Part shown: positions 1 to 10,747 of the stretch, one piece after another | How positions within the stretch are numbered: the first letter of the stretch is position 1 | Layout of the letters: each line of letters opens with the position of its first letter | From: Haplomitrium mnioides | Taxonomy: Eukaryota; Marchantiophyta; Haplomitriopsida; Calobryales | Direction: 5' to 3' | Length of the DNA: 31,998 nucleotides | Assembly: GCA_049999725.1 (NCBI GenBank) | Contig: JBNGIS010020737.1 | Location: forward strand, 82,379-114,376 | Notes under the pieces: model-generated | What the model saw: only the letters and a program-made list of their open reading frames with translations | What the model was told of the DNA's origin: nothing | The model's database searches: none | Translations under genes and position numbers: made by a program

Positions 1-27
1 TGTGAACCCTATGCACGCATAGACTTT
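1..27. repeat. Partial copy of the 52-bp repeat
   Basis: The first bases of the window contain gtgaa, then atgcacgcat and agacttt, which resemble the centre of the 52-bp units that start at 120. It looks like a truncated or diverged copy, separated from the array by about 90 bp without clear similarity. Confidence 0.4.
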
Positions 28-119
28 GATTTGCAAGCGAAACGTACAATGTACAAAAACTTTTCTACCGAACCTAAAACCTAGCTTCTTTTTAGTCTTT
101 CTTTAAGAATGTTGTGGTT

Positions 120-379
120 GTGAGTTTGGATTCCCATGCGCACATAGACTTTGGGGTGGAGTGTTCAGATGGTGAGTTCGGTTTCCTAGACGCGCCTAGA
201 GTTTTGGGCGGAGTGTTTAGTTGGTGAGTTCGGATTCCTATGCGCGCATGGACTTTGGGGTGGAGTGTTCACCTATTAAGCTTAGATTCTTTAGCGCGCC
301 TAGTCTTTGGAGTGGAGTGTTCACATGTTGAGCTTGGATTCCTATGCCCGCATAGACATTGGCTCGGAAGTCCACACCT
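120..379. repeat. 52-bp tandem repeat, five copies
   Basis: Five consecutive units begin at 120, 172, 224, 276 and 328, so the period is exactly 52 bp. Each starts with a version of gtgagttcggatt, has a GC-rich core related to the palindrome atgcgcgcat, and ends near ggagtgttca. The copies have diverged from each other; copies 1, 3 and 5 keep the palindromic core best. The short reading frames across the array are by-products of the repeat. No coding role is visible. Confidence 0.85.
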
Positions 380-636
380 TCCAAAAGTTCTACTTCTCCT
401 GCATAACTCTTAAGCTTCTTCATACAAAGACAACCGCTTACAACTTTGTTTGTATACAGGTTCTAGACTCTTTCGTAGATCTTGAGACCTTTGTTTGGTT
501 GAATCAAGTCTAAAACTTGAACACATTTCTTGTTTACAATCTTAATGCAATCTCCTTAACTACTACCTTTTTTATTTAGAACTATGATGCGTTTCTGTAA
601 ATGCTTCGTTGAACTGTGAAATATTTTTAATTGCTG
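380..636. other. AT-rich stretch without recognisable gene
   Basis: Between the 52-bp repeat and the assembly gap I see no convincing reading frame, repeat or RNA gene. Confidence 0.5.
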
Positions 637-736
637 NNNNNNNNNNNNNNNNNNNNNNNNNNNNNNNNNNNNNNNNNNNNNNNNNNNNNNNNNNNNNNNN
701 NNNNNNNNNNNNNNNNNNNNNNNNNNNNNNNNNNNN
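637..736. other. Assembly gap (100 N)
   Basis: A run of exactly 100 N, the conventional placeholder for a gap of unknown size. Distances across it are not reliable, and the short minus-strand frame that runs into it should be ignored. Confidence 0.99.
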
Positions 737-896
737 TTAGGCTTTTTCTTTGTGTTTTGTAATATTTTTCCAACAAAAAAGTTTGAAAGAGCACCATGTG
801 TACGTGCGCCTTAAGTCTATGCAATCAAACATATTTCAAAATAGTTTCTTTGAACGTGTATTTAAACTTTTGGGCTTAGAATTGTAATCAATGATA

Positions 897-1638
897 AATG
901 TAATTTTTTGATGAAAACTTACCGTAATGGAGTAAAACAAACAAATGGAAGCTACGAAAGTATAGTAAAAACATATTCACATCACAACCACTCTCTATGA
1001 AGATAAGGAGTAAAACAAACAAATGGAAGTTGAGATAGTTTAGTAAAATGGAGTAAAACAAAAAAGAAGAAGTTACCATGGTCTAATAAAAATATATATA
1101 TACACAACACAACCACTCTACATGAAGAAAAAAGGGTAATAAAAACAAATAGAAGTTTATATAGTTTAGTTCAATGGAGTAAAACAAGCAAATAGAAGCT
1201 ACCATAGTCTAGTAAGAATGTATACTCAATACCACTCTGGACAAAGATAAGAAGTAAAGAAAACAAATAGAAGTTGACGTAGTTTAGTAAAATGGAGTAA
1301 AACAAACAAATAGAAGTAACTATGGTCCATACAAACACATATGCACAATACAACCACTCTGTAGGAAGATAATGAGAAAAACAAACATATAGAAGTTGAT
1401 ATAGTTTAGTATAATGGATTAAAACAAACCAATAGAAGTTATAAGAGCATAGTAAAAATATATACACATCACAACCACTTTGCATGAAGACAAGGGAAAA
1501 ATAAACAAATAGAAGTTGTTATAATTTGGTAAAATTGAGTAAAACAAACAAATAGAAGTTACTATAGTCTACTAAAAACTTATGCACAACACAACCATTT
1601 AACATGAAGATAAGGAGTAAATCAAACAAATAGAAGTT
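897..1638. repeat. 121-bp satellite, left block (about 6 units)
   Basis: The motif caaccact recurs about every 120 bp (near 985, 1111, 1231, 1352, 1473 and 1593). Each unit contains two copies of a sub-block, gtaaaacaaacaaatagaag. One is followed by a 'tagtttagtaaaatgga' type segment, the other by 'catagtctagtaaaaacata' and then 'acaaccactc'. The period is therefore about 43 + 78 bp. The block is cut at 1638 by the Copia insertion and resumes in the same phase at 8374. The minus strand stays open for long stretches in several frames because the unit lacks stops, but the same peptide is repeated in different frames, so it is not coding. Confidence 0.9.
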
Positions 1639-1835
1639 TGTTATAACCCTTATATTAACTATAGTTATTTAACCTAGTATACTTTAGTTACTTATAGTTA
1701 TGGAGGTTTTAGGTAGTTATATAACCTCCTATATACATATGTGGCTACGTATGATATTACACATGAGTGAAGATAGAAGTTTGGAGTACCATCATGCATG
1801 TACTAGATTATGAGCTAATGCGTCGTTTTCCAACA
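1639..1835 (+). repeat. Copia 5' LTR (197 bp)
   Basis: Begins TG and ends CA (tgttataacc ... ttttccaaca). It matches 8177-8373 at 192 of 197 positions with no indels. A TATA-like ttatataa lies at 1717-1724, inside a potential hairpin formed by ggaggtt and aacctcc. Confidence 0.95.
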
Positions 1836-3067
1836 CATTATCAGCACGATTGAATTTTTTTTTTCAAAATTTCATTTCAAAATTCTAACTATCCAAATGA
1901 ATATGATTCAGTGAGCATTTGAAGATTGATTTGGGCAGGTTTTTCCTTTTTGCAAGGATCGCATTGTTGAGTTACTTTGTTATTCCTTTTGTTTCTAGTT
2001 GCTTGAACTTTATCGCATAACAGAAGCGCATATATTTGTCTTAGCAATTTTTGCAATGGTGGGGTTTCGTCGAGTAGCAGAATCGTAGGGAATTTTGAAG
2101 AGGCTTGATTCATTCGTCGAGATGCAATCGTCGAAGTCTTCGAAGAGCAGTGATTCCTTCATCGAAGACATTTCACTTGAGGAGATTTTCTTAAGAGTTG
2201 TTGTAGAAAAATCGTCGAGCAGCCATCGAGAGCAGAATCGCATGCATTGAGCAAAAGGGTTGAAGGGATACTCCTTGAGCAGCCTATTCAATGTTTGTTG
2301 CAGAAAACACTAGGGGGTTCCCTTGTTTAAGCTGTTGAGTTTTGTTCACAAGGACATTTCGTGAGGAGGGTCGCGTTGTTTTTCTACAAAAGGACCAGAT
2401 TTCGAAGATGGAGTAGAGCACGGTGGTGGCCCATGCATTGAAGGCACCATTAGTTGGATTGATTTGTAAGTCGATGGTGTAGGCATTCACATTTCTGAGG
2501 CACTGCCAAAGTTTAGCCCCTACAAAGCACCAATGTTCAATTGGTAGCGAGATCTAGGACCGTCGCGGGATCAGCCAAAGGTAGTGATGTGATATTGGTA
2601 ATTGTTCCTAGTGGAGACAAACATCATTTTCTTCTGCTGGAGATGGACATTGCGATTTCTTTTGGAGATTGAAGACGATATGCAGAGGTGAACGATTAAA
2701 GACCGATGGTGCTATGATTTCAACAACATGGTTTTATCAATTTTGCTGGTTTGTGGAGAATAATTCAGCCATGGAAATTGTGTGAAGACGAACAAGTACA
2801 TGAATACCACTCAACAGTAGATTGATCTACAAGTGAAGTTGGAAGATCAGAAGGTGTATTTATCAGCATGAAGTACTTTTTAAGATCACTCTAACCTACA
2901 ACAGGAAATTTCAGGGAAGTAACTCTACATATTTCGACAAATCAAGTTTCTTTTTATTCTCAGTATTTCTATTCACATTTTTCAAACAAGAATAAATACA
3001 GGTTCAGTAGATTCAGTCTATTCTCCGCATTACTTGAACAAGTGAGTACAATTTCATTTATCCAGAT
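1836..3067 (+). other. Copia leader with putative primer-binding site
   Basis: Noncoding leader between the 5' LTR and the gag start. The sequence just inside the LTR, ttatcagcacga (1838-1849), is where the primer-binding site should be. It shares tatcag with the usual initiator-Met complement but is not a full match, so the priming tRNA is uncertain. Short minus-strand frames here have no recognisable content. At 1.2 kb the leader is long for a Copia element. Confidence 0.6.
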
Positions 3068-4054
3068 ATGAATACAATTGAGAAACTCTTTTTTCAAGCT
3101 TTATCCATTGATGGGTCAAATTATTTGACCTAGTCTTTGGATACTAAAGCTCATCTGACATCCAAAGATCTTCAAGATACCATCACAACTGATGAAGGGC
3201 CTACTCTACAGGATAAGGCCAAGGCATTGATTCTGATCCGCCATCATTTGGCTGATTCATTGAAAACTCAATACATGAATCATTACAATCCCAAGCTACT
3301 ATGGGATGATCTCAAACTACGGTTTAATCATATGAGAACAATATCTTTACCATCTACGCGACACGACTGGATAAATCTTAGAGTTCAAGATTATCCAACA
3401 GTTGTAAGCTATAATAGCAAATTGTTTCGTATCATTTCTCAGTTAGTTGTTTGTGGTCAACGAGTTATAGATGAAGAACAGATTGACAAAACATTATCCA
3501 CTTTCCATGTTGCCAATCTAGTTCTGGCATCTCAGTATCGTAATATGTATTTTGCGAGATATTCAGAACTAATTGCACACATGCTCTTGGCTGAGAAACA
3601 CCAGACTTTACTCCTTGAGAATGCCAAGAAACGACCACCAGGAAGTTATGTCCCTCCTTTTATACCTGAAACAAATTTTATTAAAACCAAAAATAAGACC
3701 AATAGAAGGGGTCGTGGTAACTTCAGGGGGAGGATAAGAAGACAGTCTAATAACGAGAGATATCAACAGGTCAAGAATAGAGAGCGTTCTACACCAATCT
3801 CAACAGGAAGACCTTATATTAATACCTGGTCTAGATATCGAGGCAGGAATTCCGGAAGGGCTTGTTTTTTGTATAATCGAGAACAAAATAATTCCCCATC
3901 CTATTTCAGATGTGGCACAAGAGGCCATGTACAGAAATGTTGTCGAACCCTAGCACATTTAGCCAAGTTATATGCAAAAAGCCGTAGTAGTCCTCACAAC
4001 GAACCTCATGCTAATTTTTTTAAGACTCCAAATGGAATTGATCTACATCTGTAG
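3068..4054 (+). pseudogene. gag: Copia gag pseudogene
   Basis: Encodes the nucleocapsid polyprotein that packages element RNA. ATG at 3068 opens a typical Copia Gag start (UBN2-like), with the 'SNYLT' segment followed by an in-frame TAG at 3131-3133 where the family has Trp. The frame then stays open to a TAG at 4052-4054. A basic RG-rich stretch (about 3700-3860) precedes the zinc knuckle. The knuckle's first Cys is replaced by Tyr (YFRCGTRGHVQKC instead of CX2CX4HX4C), so it should not bind zinc normally. The changes Trp to stop and Cys to Tyr both fit G-to-A transitions. The stop at 4052 may be a mutation or an ancestral gag terminator, because the protease lies in the same frame. Confidence 0.85.
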
Positions 4055-4638
4055 AATACTATTATACCTGCAGTAAACACTGTATATCATACAGATGATT
4101 TATCATTGATTAATAATCCAATTGATTGTATCGTTGATAGCGATACATCACATTCTATTCTCAGAAGTAAAATGTATTTTTTATCGATTACTGCATTACA
4201 AAGAGCCATGACAACTATCACAGGACAGAGTTATATTGAGGAAGGTGTTGGCCCAGCCAAGATACATTTTCCAAATGGTACAATTATATATATTCAATCC
4301 GCTATTTATGCACCAAAAGCATCACGAAATCTTCTCAGTTTTCGAGATATTAAGGCTAATAATTTACACATTCAAACAAGTGCCTCTAGTGCTCATGAAG
4401 TCCTTCATATTTTAAAACCAACCCATGTTGGTATGAAAGTCATTGAGACTTTTTCTTTAGTTCCACCTAGTCTCTATATTACAAGTATATATGCTTTCTA
4501 CAATGAACAATCATCATTGGCATTAACACATAGATGGCATAACCGTCTTGGTCACCCTGGTATCAGGATGTATTAGAATATTATTAAAGACAGTGTGGGC
4601 ATTCCTTCTGTAGTTCGCCCATTATCTATCAAGACACC
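4055..4638 (+). pseudogene. pol: Copia protease and pre-integrase pseudogene
   Basis: The same frame as gag continues after the stop at 4052-4054. The aspartic-protease active site reads IVDSDTSHS, where the family has Asp-Ser/Thr-Gly; the Gly-to-Asp change should abolish activity. The GAG-pre-integrase segment follows (WHNRLGHPG near 4534-4562), carrying the His of the integrase zinc-binding region, and then a TAG at 4574-4576. Between 4577 and 4639 the reading frame changes, so a small indel separates it from the integrase core. Confidence 0.85.
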
Positions 4639-5451
4639 TTGTCTTGCTACTCACAAGAGAAATTCATAACTCATCTAGCTACATCCAAGATATTTTTGGA
4701 AATTCCACAATTTCTTGAACGTATACATGCTAATGTATGTGGGCCTATTAATCCACCATCGGAACCTTTTCGATTTTTCTTGGTTATAATCGATGCATCC
4801 AGTAAATGGTCCCAAGTTTCTTTATTATCTACTAGAAATCTATTATTTCCAAGAATTTTATCTCATATACTTAAATTGAGGTCACAATTCGCTGATTATC
4901 CTATTAGAACTTTGAGAGTAGATAATGTTGGGGAGTTTACATCCAAAACCTTTGACGACTTCTGTGATACAGCAGGAATTGATATTCAATACCCAGTCCC
5001 TTATGTGCATTTTCAAAATGGGATTGCTGAATCCCTTATTAAACGTCTTCAAATGATTGCCAGACCATTGTTGATGCAAACTAAACTGCCAATGTCGGCA
5101 TGGGGTCATGCAATCCTCCATGCATCATCACTTTTGAAATTTAGACCATCAGCATTTAATAATCAAAGTACCCATCACCTGGTATTTGGACTTCCTCCAA
5201 ATTTATCACATCTCAGAACATTTGGTTGTTTCGTACTATTTCCTATTCTTGGGCCTAAACGAACAAAAATGGGACCACAGCGACAACGTGGCATTTACAT
5301 TGGATTCGATTCCTCATCTATTATCAGATATTTAGAACCATAAACTAAAAATATGTTCAAAGCCTGATTTATTGACTGTGATTTTTATGAGGATGAATTT
5401 CCTACTCTATTTCATGACACTATCCAATCTGATCCTCGAACATTACTTTCA
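4639..5451 (+). pseudogene. pol: Copia integrase pseudogene
   Basis: Would insert the cDNA copy into the genome. The catalytic triad is preserved: Asp in VIIDASSKWS, Asp in RVDNVGEF and Glu in QNGIAES. The last two are separated by 35 residues, the DD35E spacing of retroviral-type integrases. The second motif is slightly altered, with Val where Gly is usual. The open frame ends at TAA 5341-5343, and a second in-frame TGA lies at 5365-5367. The conserved post-core segment (FGCFVLFP) is present. Downstream sequence stays in the same frame as the RT region. Confidence 0.88.
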
Positions 5452-6357
5452 TTGCAATGGAAAATGATTCATCCATTGAGTCTAGATCCTAGAACGACTC
5501 AAACTGAAAATGAAATTCAGCGTATACTCAATTTACACCAGGTTCTGGAAAAACTTCCAGATGCATTTAATAATGCAGCTGCAGTTACACGATCACATGT
5601 AGAAGCTGTAAATGTTCCAACTTTATTACAGAAGTTAACTAAGCTGGCTACCACTACAATGCCTAGGGCAAAACGAGGACGACCTACTGGTCAAATTAGT
5701 ACTCAGTCAAGACACAGACAAATTGTCAATCTAGAAATTCCTTCAACACTAACTCAGTCCATACCTGCATCTACAATGATAGATAAGTTTGAGAACGATG
5801 AGATGTCTCTTGATTATATGCATACAGGACAAATTTGGCAGAGAAGCATAATCCAACCTGATGATACTTTTGCTTTCTCAATTTCCCAGAATATTTGGAA
5901 TGAACTACCGGACCCTAGATCGGTCTAAGAAGCCCAATCAAGAGAAGATTGGCCAAAATGGGAACAAGCCATAAATTCTGAACTAGATTCTCTGATACAA
6001 AGAAATGTATTCGGTCCTATCATTCCGACTACTCCAGCCATGCACCTGACAGGATACAGATTTATATTTGTCAGGAAGCGGAATGCTCAAGGCAAAATCA
6101 TAAGATACAAAGCACGCCTTGTGGCAAGAGGTTACACTCAAGTTTCAAGCCGTGACTTTGATGTAACTTATTCACTTGTAATGGATACTATTACCTACCG
6201 ATACATGATTTCCTTTGCGCTGGAGCATAAATTGGTAATGCATATAATGGATGTTATAACAACTTATTTGTACAGTAATCTGGATACCAAAATTTATATG
6301 AAAGGCCCCCTAGAATTGATTAACGATGTGCTTTCCACATTGAGGGGGAGAAATTGA
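5452..6357 (+). pseudogene. pol: Copia hinge and front half of reverse transcriptase
   Basis: The linker region (LDPRTTQTE, then a basic KRGRPTG segment) leads to an in-frame TAA at 5926-5928, then the start of the RVT_2 reverse-transcriptase domain (DWPKWEQAI, FVRKRNAQGK, RYKARLVARGYTQ, MDVITTYLY). The first catalytic Asp of the RT palm is kept in the MDV motif. The conserved domain stops abruptly after IYMK near 6302, where unrelated sequence begins, and the frame closes at TGA 6355-6357. Confidence 0.85.
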
Positions 6358-6577
6358 CTAAAGCTATTCTAGATCTGCAATCTGGTTTGAATCAAATCTC
6401 TCATATTGAGTATTTAAATGCATTTGATACCAAACGAGGACCTACAGTCCCAGCACAGTAGCGTGTCCTACAGACACCAACAGATGGACCTATAGTCCCA
6501 TATCATCTAGAAAGAAGCAGTCTGCAACTGACTTCCGGACCGGGTCTGCTGCTCAGATCAAAAAGACCTGTAATTAG
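6303..6577 (+). other. Extra segment inside the Copia RT domain
   Basis: The RT motifs ending IYMK (about 6302) and beginning SIYGLKHSGR (about 6599) are normally about 20-30 codons apart but here are about 98 codons apart. The extra sequence, roughly 225-250 bp, shows no RT similarity. One frame from about 6336 stays open for some 75 codons apart from one TAG, so it may come from a protein-coding sequence, perhaps another element captured by template switching. Its origin is not recognised. Confidence 0.6.
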
Positions 6578-7720
6578 ATGGTTGTACAAATTTTGCATTC
6601 TATATATGGATTGAAACATAGTGGACGTATATGGTACAAACGTTTTAAAGCAGAAATGCTAGCTTTGGGCTTTATCACTCATGACATTGCTCCATGTCTA
6701 TTTTTGAAACAAAGCGGCCTAGAATTTGTAGTTGTCTCAATATATGTAGATGATATTAATATCTTTGGCACACCTGATATTTCAGCTAAAACTATAAAAA
6801 TTTTGAAGACTACTTTTGAAATGAGAGATATTGATAAGCCACATTATTGTCTAGGTCTTCAATTTACATATTTACCTGGAGGAGTGTTGATTAATCAATC
6901 ATCCTATACCCAGAAAATATTGCAACAATTCAATATGCATAAGGCGCATCTTGTTACCACACCAATGGATATGCGATCTTTAGATCCTACTAAGGATATG
7001 TTTTGGAAAAGATTTGCAGAGGAACTAGTATTGGGATCTGAAAAGCCTTATTTATCTGCCATTGGGGCATTAATGTACTTAGCAAATCAGACTAGGCCCG
7101 ATATATCATTTGATGTAAATCTGTTGGCACGACATAGTTCTCAGCCAACTATTCGCCATTCGAATGGCATTAAGAGAGTTTTTCAATATCTTCAGGTCAC
7201 ATCTGATATGGGATTATATTTCACTAAAAATTATGATAACACATTAGTAGGTTTTGCAAATGCTGGTTATCTATCAGATCCTGATGACTCTAAGTCTCAG
7301 ACTGGTTATGTATTTCTTCAAGATTCTACAACTATTTCGTGGAAGAGTTCTAAACAAACCCTTACTTCCACTTCATCCAACCATACTGAACTTATTGCTC
7401 TATATGAAGCCAGCCGCGAATGTGTCTGGTTACGCTAGTTAATTAATCATATTAATTTTCATACTGGCAGACCTCTTATCCAACATCCTACTATCATTCA
7501 TGAAGATAATTGGCCATGTGTTCAACAGATCTCCCAAGGCTTCATTAAGGGTGATCGGATCAAACATATAGCTCCTAAATTATTCTATACACATGAACAA
7601 CATGGTGATCAAATTCAAGTCCAATGGATATCCAGTAAAGAGAATAGAGCTGATTTGTTTACCAAGCCACTTCCTCTTGCGCTTCATAAGGCTCATACCA
7701 CTAGCATTGGACTTCGTTGA
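6578..7720 (+). pseudogene. pol: Copia RT back half and RNase H pseudogene
   Basis: The RT domain resumes with SIYGLKHSGRIWY and contains the intact YVDD catalytic box, then GALMYLANQTRPDI and the RNase H domain. The first RNase H catalytic Asp is replaced by Asn (FANAGYLSDP in place of the usual ADAGYLSDP). The Glu in HTEL and the Asp in HEDN remain. A TAG at 7436-7438 interrupts the domain, and similarity continues in frame (GFIKGDRIKHI, ENRADLFTKPLP) to a natural-looking end at TGA 7718-7720. Confidence 0.88.
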
Positions 7721-8176
7721 CTATCTTCTTTACTTACCTCTGATGAGTGATTATGTATTTTTGGATATTTCTGGATCCAATCTCGTTATCATTTCTATTA
7801 TGTTATATCTGTATTCTACTATTTACAAGCAGCATTCCTATTCTTTTTGGTTGTATGTTATGTTTTATATCTACAGGAACTCTGGACGATGTCGATTAAT
7901 TCAGTATCAGCTTCATGGATCTATCCAATTTTTGAGACTGCATTTTCAACAGTCAACAACCAACGACACTTTAAACAGTTATTGTGCTTGTCTAAAGAAT
8001 TGCAGATTTTCATCATGCTTGACACTATACTACTATTTGTCTTGTGGTGGTACTCTTTCCCCCGGAAGAAAGCAGGGGGTTTTGATGAGGCCACACATTG
8101 CAGCATAGTTTAGATCATTTTCAGTTGTGTTAATGTTGGCTGTTCTCAACTTCTTTTTGAACAGCCAAAGGGGGAG
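7721..8176 (+). other. Copia 3' noncoding region and polypurine tract
   Basis: Between the end of RNase H and the 3' LTR. Overlapping frames here show no conserved domain. The polypurine tract aaagggggag (8167-8176) abuts the LTR start exactly as expected for plus-strand priming. Confidence 0.8.
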
Positions 8177-8373
8177 TGTTATAACCCTTATATTAACTAT
8201 AGTTATTTAACCTAGTATACTTTAGCTACTTATAGTTATGGAGGTTTTAGGTAGTTATATAACCTCATATATACATGTGTGGCTACGTATGATATTACAC
8301 ATGAGTGAAGATAGAAGTTTGGAGTACCATCATGCGTGTACTAGATTATGAGCTAATGCGTTGTTTTCCAACA
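8177..8373 (+). repeat. Copia 3' LTR (197 bp)
   Basis: Same length as the 5' LTR, with five substitutions (four transitions, one transversion) and no indels. Followed by aggtt, the partner of the target duplication aagtt at 1634-1638. Confidence 0.95.
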
Positions 8374-8607
8374 AGGTTGAGATAGTTTAGTAAAATGGAG
8401 TAAAACAAACAAGTAGAAGTTACCATAGTCTAGCAAAAATATATGCTCAACACAACCATTTGACATTAAAACAAGGAGGAAAAAAAATAGAAGCTTGACA
8501 TAACCATTCCACATTAAAACAAGAAGGAAAAGCAAAACAAATAGATGTTGATACAGTTTGGTTAAATTGAGCAAAACAAACAAGTAGAGGCTACCTCAAT
8601 CCAACAA

Positions 8608-8845
8608 AACCATATACACAGAACAACCACTTTGCATGAAAACCATATACACGCATATACACAGAACAACCACTTCGCATGAAAACCATATACACGCATA
8701 TACACATAACAACCACTTCGCATGAAAACCATATACACACATGTACACAGAACAACCACTTCGCATGAAAACCATATACACACATATACATAGAACAACC
8801 ACTTCGCATGAAAACCATATAGACAGAACAACCACTTTGCATGAA
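8608..8845. repeat. 43-bp minisatellite nested in the satellite
   Basis: Six tandem copies of a unit starting aaccatatac and ending cgcatgaa: four full 43-bp copies (8641-8683, 8684-8726, 8727-8769, 8770-8812) flanked by two 33-bp copies (8608-8640 and 8813-8845) that lack the same 10-bp piece. The unit corresponds to the 'acaaccactccgcatgaa' end of the 121-bp satellite, locally amplified. Confidence 0.9.
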
Positions 8846-9513
8846 GATAGGAGCAAAACAAACAAATAGAAGTTATCATGGTCTAGTAAAAACATATGCT
8901 CAATACAACCACTACGTAGAAAGATAAGAAGTAAAAAACACAAATAGAAGTTGATATAGTCTAGTAAAATGAAGAAAAACAAACAATTAGAGGCTACCAT
9001 AGTTTAGCAAGAACATATGCACAATACAACCACTCTGCAAGAAGATAATGAGTAAAAAAAAAATAGAAGTTGACAAAGTTTAATAAAATGGAGTAAAAGA
9101 AACAAATAGAAGTTACTATAGTCTAGTAAAAACATATGCTCAACACAACCACTCCGCATAAAGATCAACCACTCTACATAAAGATAAGGAGTAAAACAAA
9201 CAAATAGAAGTTGACATAGTTTAGTAAATTGGAGTAAAACAAACAAATAGAATTTACCATAGTCTAGTAAATATATATGTTCAATACAACCATTCCACAA
9301 GAAGATAAGAAGCAAAAAAACAAAGAGAAGTTGACATAGTTAAGTAAAATGGAGTAAAACACACAAATGGAAATTGCGATAGTCAAGTAAAAACAAACAC
9401 ACAACACAACCACTCCGCAAAAAGAAAAGAAAGTAAAACAAACAAATAAAAGTTGACATAGTTTAGTAAAATAGAGTAAAACAAACAAATAGAAGTTACC
9501 ATAATCTAGCTAC

Positions 9514-9549
9514 AATATATTAGTTAATATATTAGTTAATATATTAGTT
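9514..9549. repeat. 12-bp direct repeat, three copies
   Basis: aatatattagtt is repeated three times head to tail (9514, 9526, 9538) within a satellite unit; probably replication slippage. Confidence 0.9.
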
Positions 9550-10747
9550 ATTACAATATATGCACAACAGAACCACTCCACATATAGATAAGGAGTAAAA
9601 AAATAGAAGTTCATATAGTTTAGTGAAATAGAGTAAAACAAACAAATAGAAGTTAACTGTGTCCAGTAAAAACATTTGCACAACATAACCACTCCACACG
9701 AAGAAAAGGAGTAAAACAAACAAATAGAAGTTACAAGAGTCTAATGAAAACATATGCACAAAACAACCACTCCACATGAAGAGAAAGAGTAAAACAAACA
9801 AATAGAAGTTGACAAAGTTTAGATACTCGAGTAAAACAAACAAATAAAAGTTACCATAGTCTAGTAAAAACATATACATAACACAACCACTCCACATGAA
9901 GATAAGGAGTAAAACAAAATAGAAAATGAGATAGTTTAGTCAAATAGAGTAAAACAAACAAATAGAAGTTAACTCAGTCTAGTAAAAACATATGCACAAT
10001 GCAACCACTCCATACGAAGACAAAGAGTAAAACAAAGAAATAGAAGTTGACATAGTTTAGTAAAGTGGAGTAAAACAAACAAATAGAAGCTAACTCAATC
10101 TAGTAAGCACAAAACAACCACTTTGCATGAAGATAAAAATTGAAAAAAAAAACAAACAAATAGAAGTTATATGTTTTTGATATAGTTTAGTAAAATAGAG
10201 TAAAACAAACAAATAGAAGTTACTATAGTCTAGTTAAAATATATACTCAAGATAACCACTATGTAAGAAGACAAGAAACAAAGAAAACAAATAGAAGTTG
10301 ATATAGTTTAGTAAAATAGAGTACAACAAACAAATAAAAGTTACTATAGTCTAGTAAAAACATATGCATAACACAACCACTCCGTATGAAGACAAGAAGT
10401 AAAACAGACAAATAGAAATTTACATGGTTTAGTAAAATGGAGTAAAACAAACAAATAGAGGTCACCATAGTCTAGTAAAAATATATGTTGAACACAACCA
10501 TTCCACATGAAGATTAGAAAGAAAGCAAACAAATAGAAGTTAATGAGTCCATTAAAAGTATATACACAATACAACCACTCTGCATGAAAATAAGAAGTAA
10601 AACAAACAAATAGAGGTTGATATAGTTTAGTAAAATGGAGTGAAACAACCAAATAAAAGTTACGAGAGTTTTGTCAAAACATCTCTACAACAAAACCATT
10701 CCACATGCAAATAAAAAGTAAAACAAACAAATAAAAGTTGCAATAGT

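Larger units (their letters stand above)
1639..8373 (+). mobile_element. Copia-type LTR retrotransposon, inactivated
   Basis: A full-length 6.7-kb element. Order: 5' LTR, a 1.2-kb leader, gag, protease, integrase, reverse transcriptase, RNase H, polypurine tract, 3' LTR. Protease-integrase-RT-RNase H order is diagnostic of Ty1/Copia. It is flanked by 5-bp duplications, aagtt (1634-1638) and aggtt (8374-8378), one base apart. Removing the element and one duplication rejoins the 121-bp satellite in phase. Several stops, frame changes, altered catalytic residues and an internal insertion make it non-autonomous. The LTRs differ at 5 of 197 positions, so insertion is fairly recent. Confidence 0.95.
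8374..10747. repeat. 121-bp satellite, middle block (about 19 units)
   Basis: Continues the left block in phase after the Copia element. Units alternate 'gacatagtttagtaaaatgg' and 'accatagtctagtaaaaaca' segments, each preceded by the gtaaaacaaacaaatagaag sub-block. Local variation includes a 43-bp sub-array (8608-8845), a 12-bp triplication (9514-9549) and units with one sub-block missing. The block is interrupted at 10748 by the Gypsy element. The overlapping minus-strand frames rich in Phe, Leu and Tyr are by-products of the repeat. Confidence 0.92.

Noticed and set aside
897-1638. CRISPR-like regular spacing of repeats
   Set aside because: Plant nuclear context; the whole unit repeats, including the supposed spacers, so it is a satellite.
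7593-8113. 171-codon frame after Copia RNase H, possibly an envelope-like extra gene
   Set aside because: It overlaps the in-frame end of RNase H in a different frame, has no recognisable domain, and its sequence fits a noncoding 3' region next to the polypurine tract.
8353-10652. Many overlapping minus-strand frames rich in Phe, Leu and Tyr, suggesting small membrane proteins
   Set aside because: They coincide with the 121-bp satellite, repeat the same peptide in different frames and occur in all three blocks. They are open only because the repeat lacks stops.
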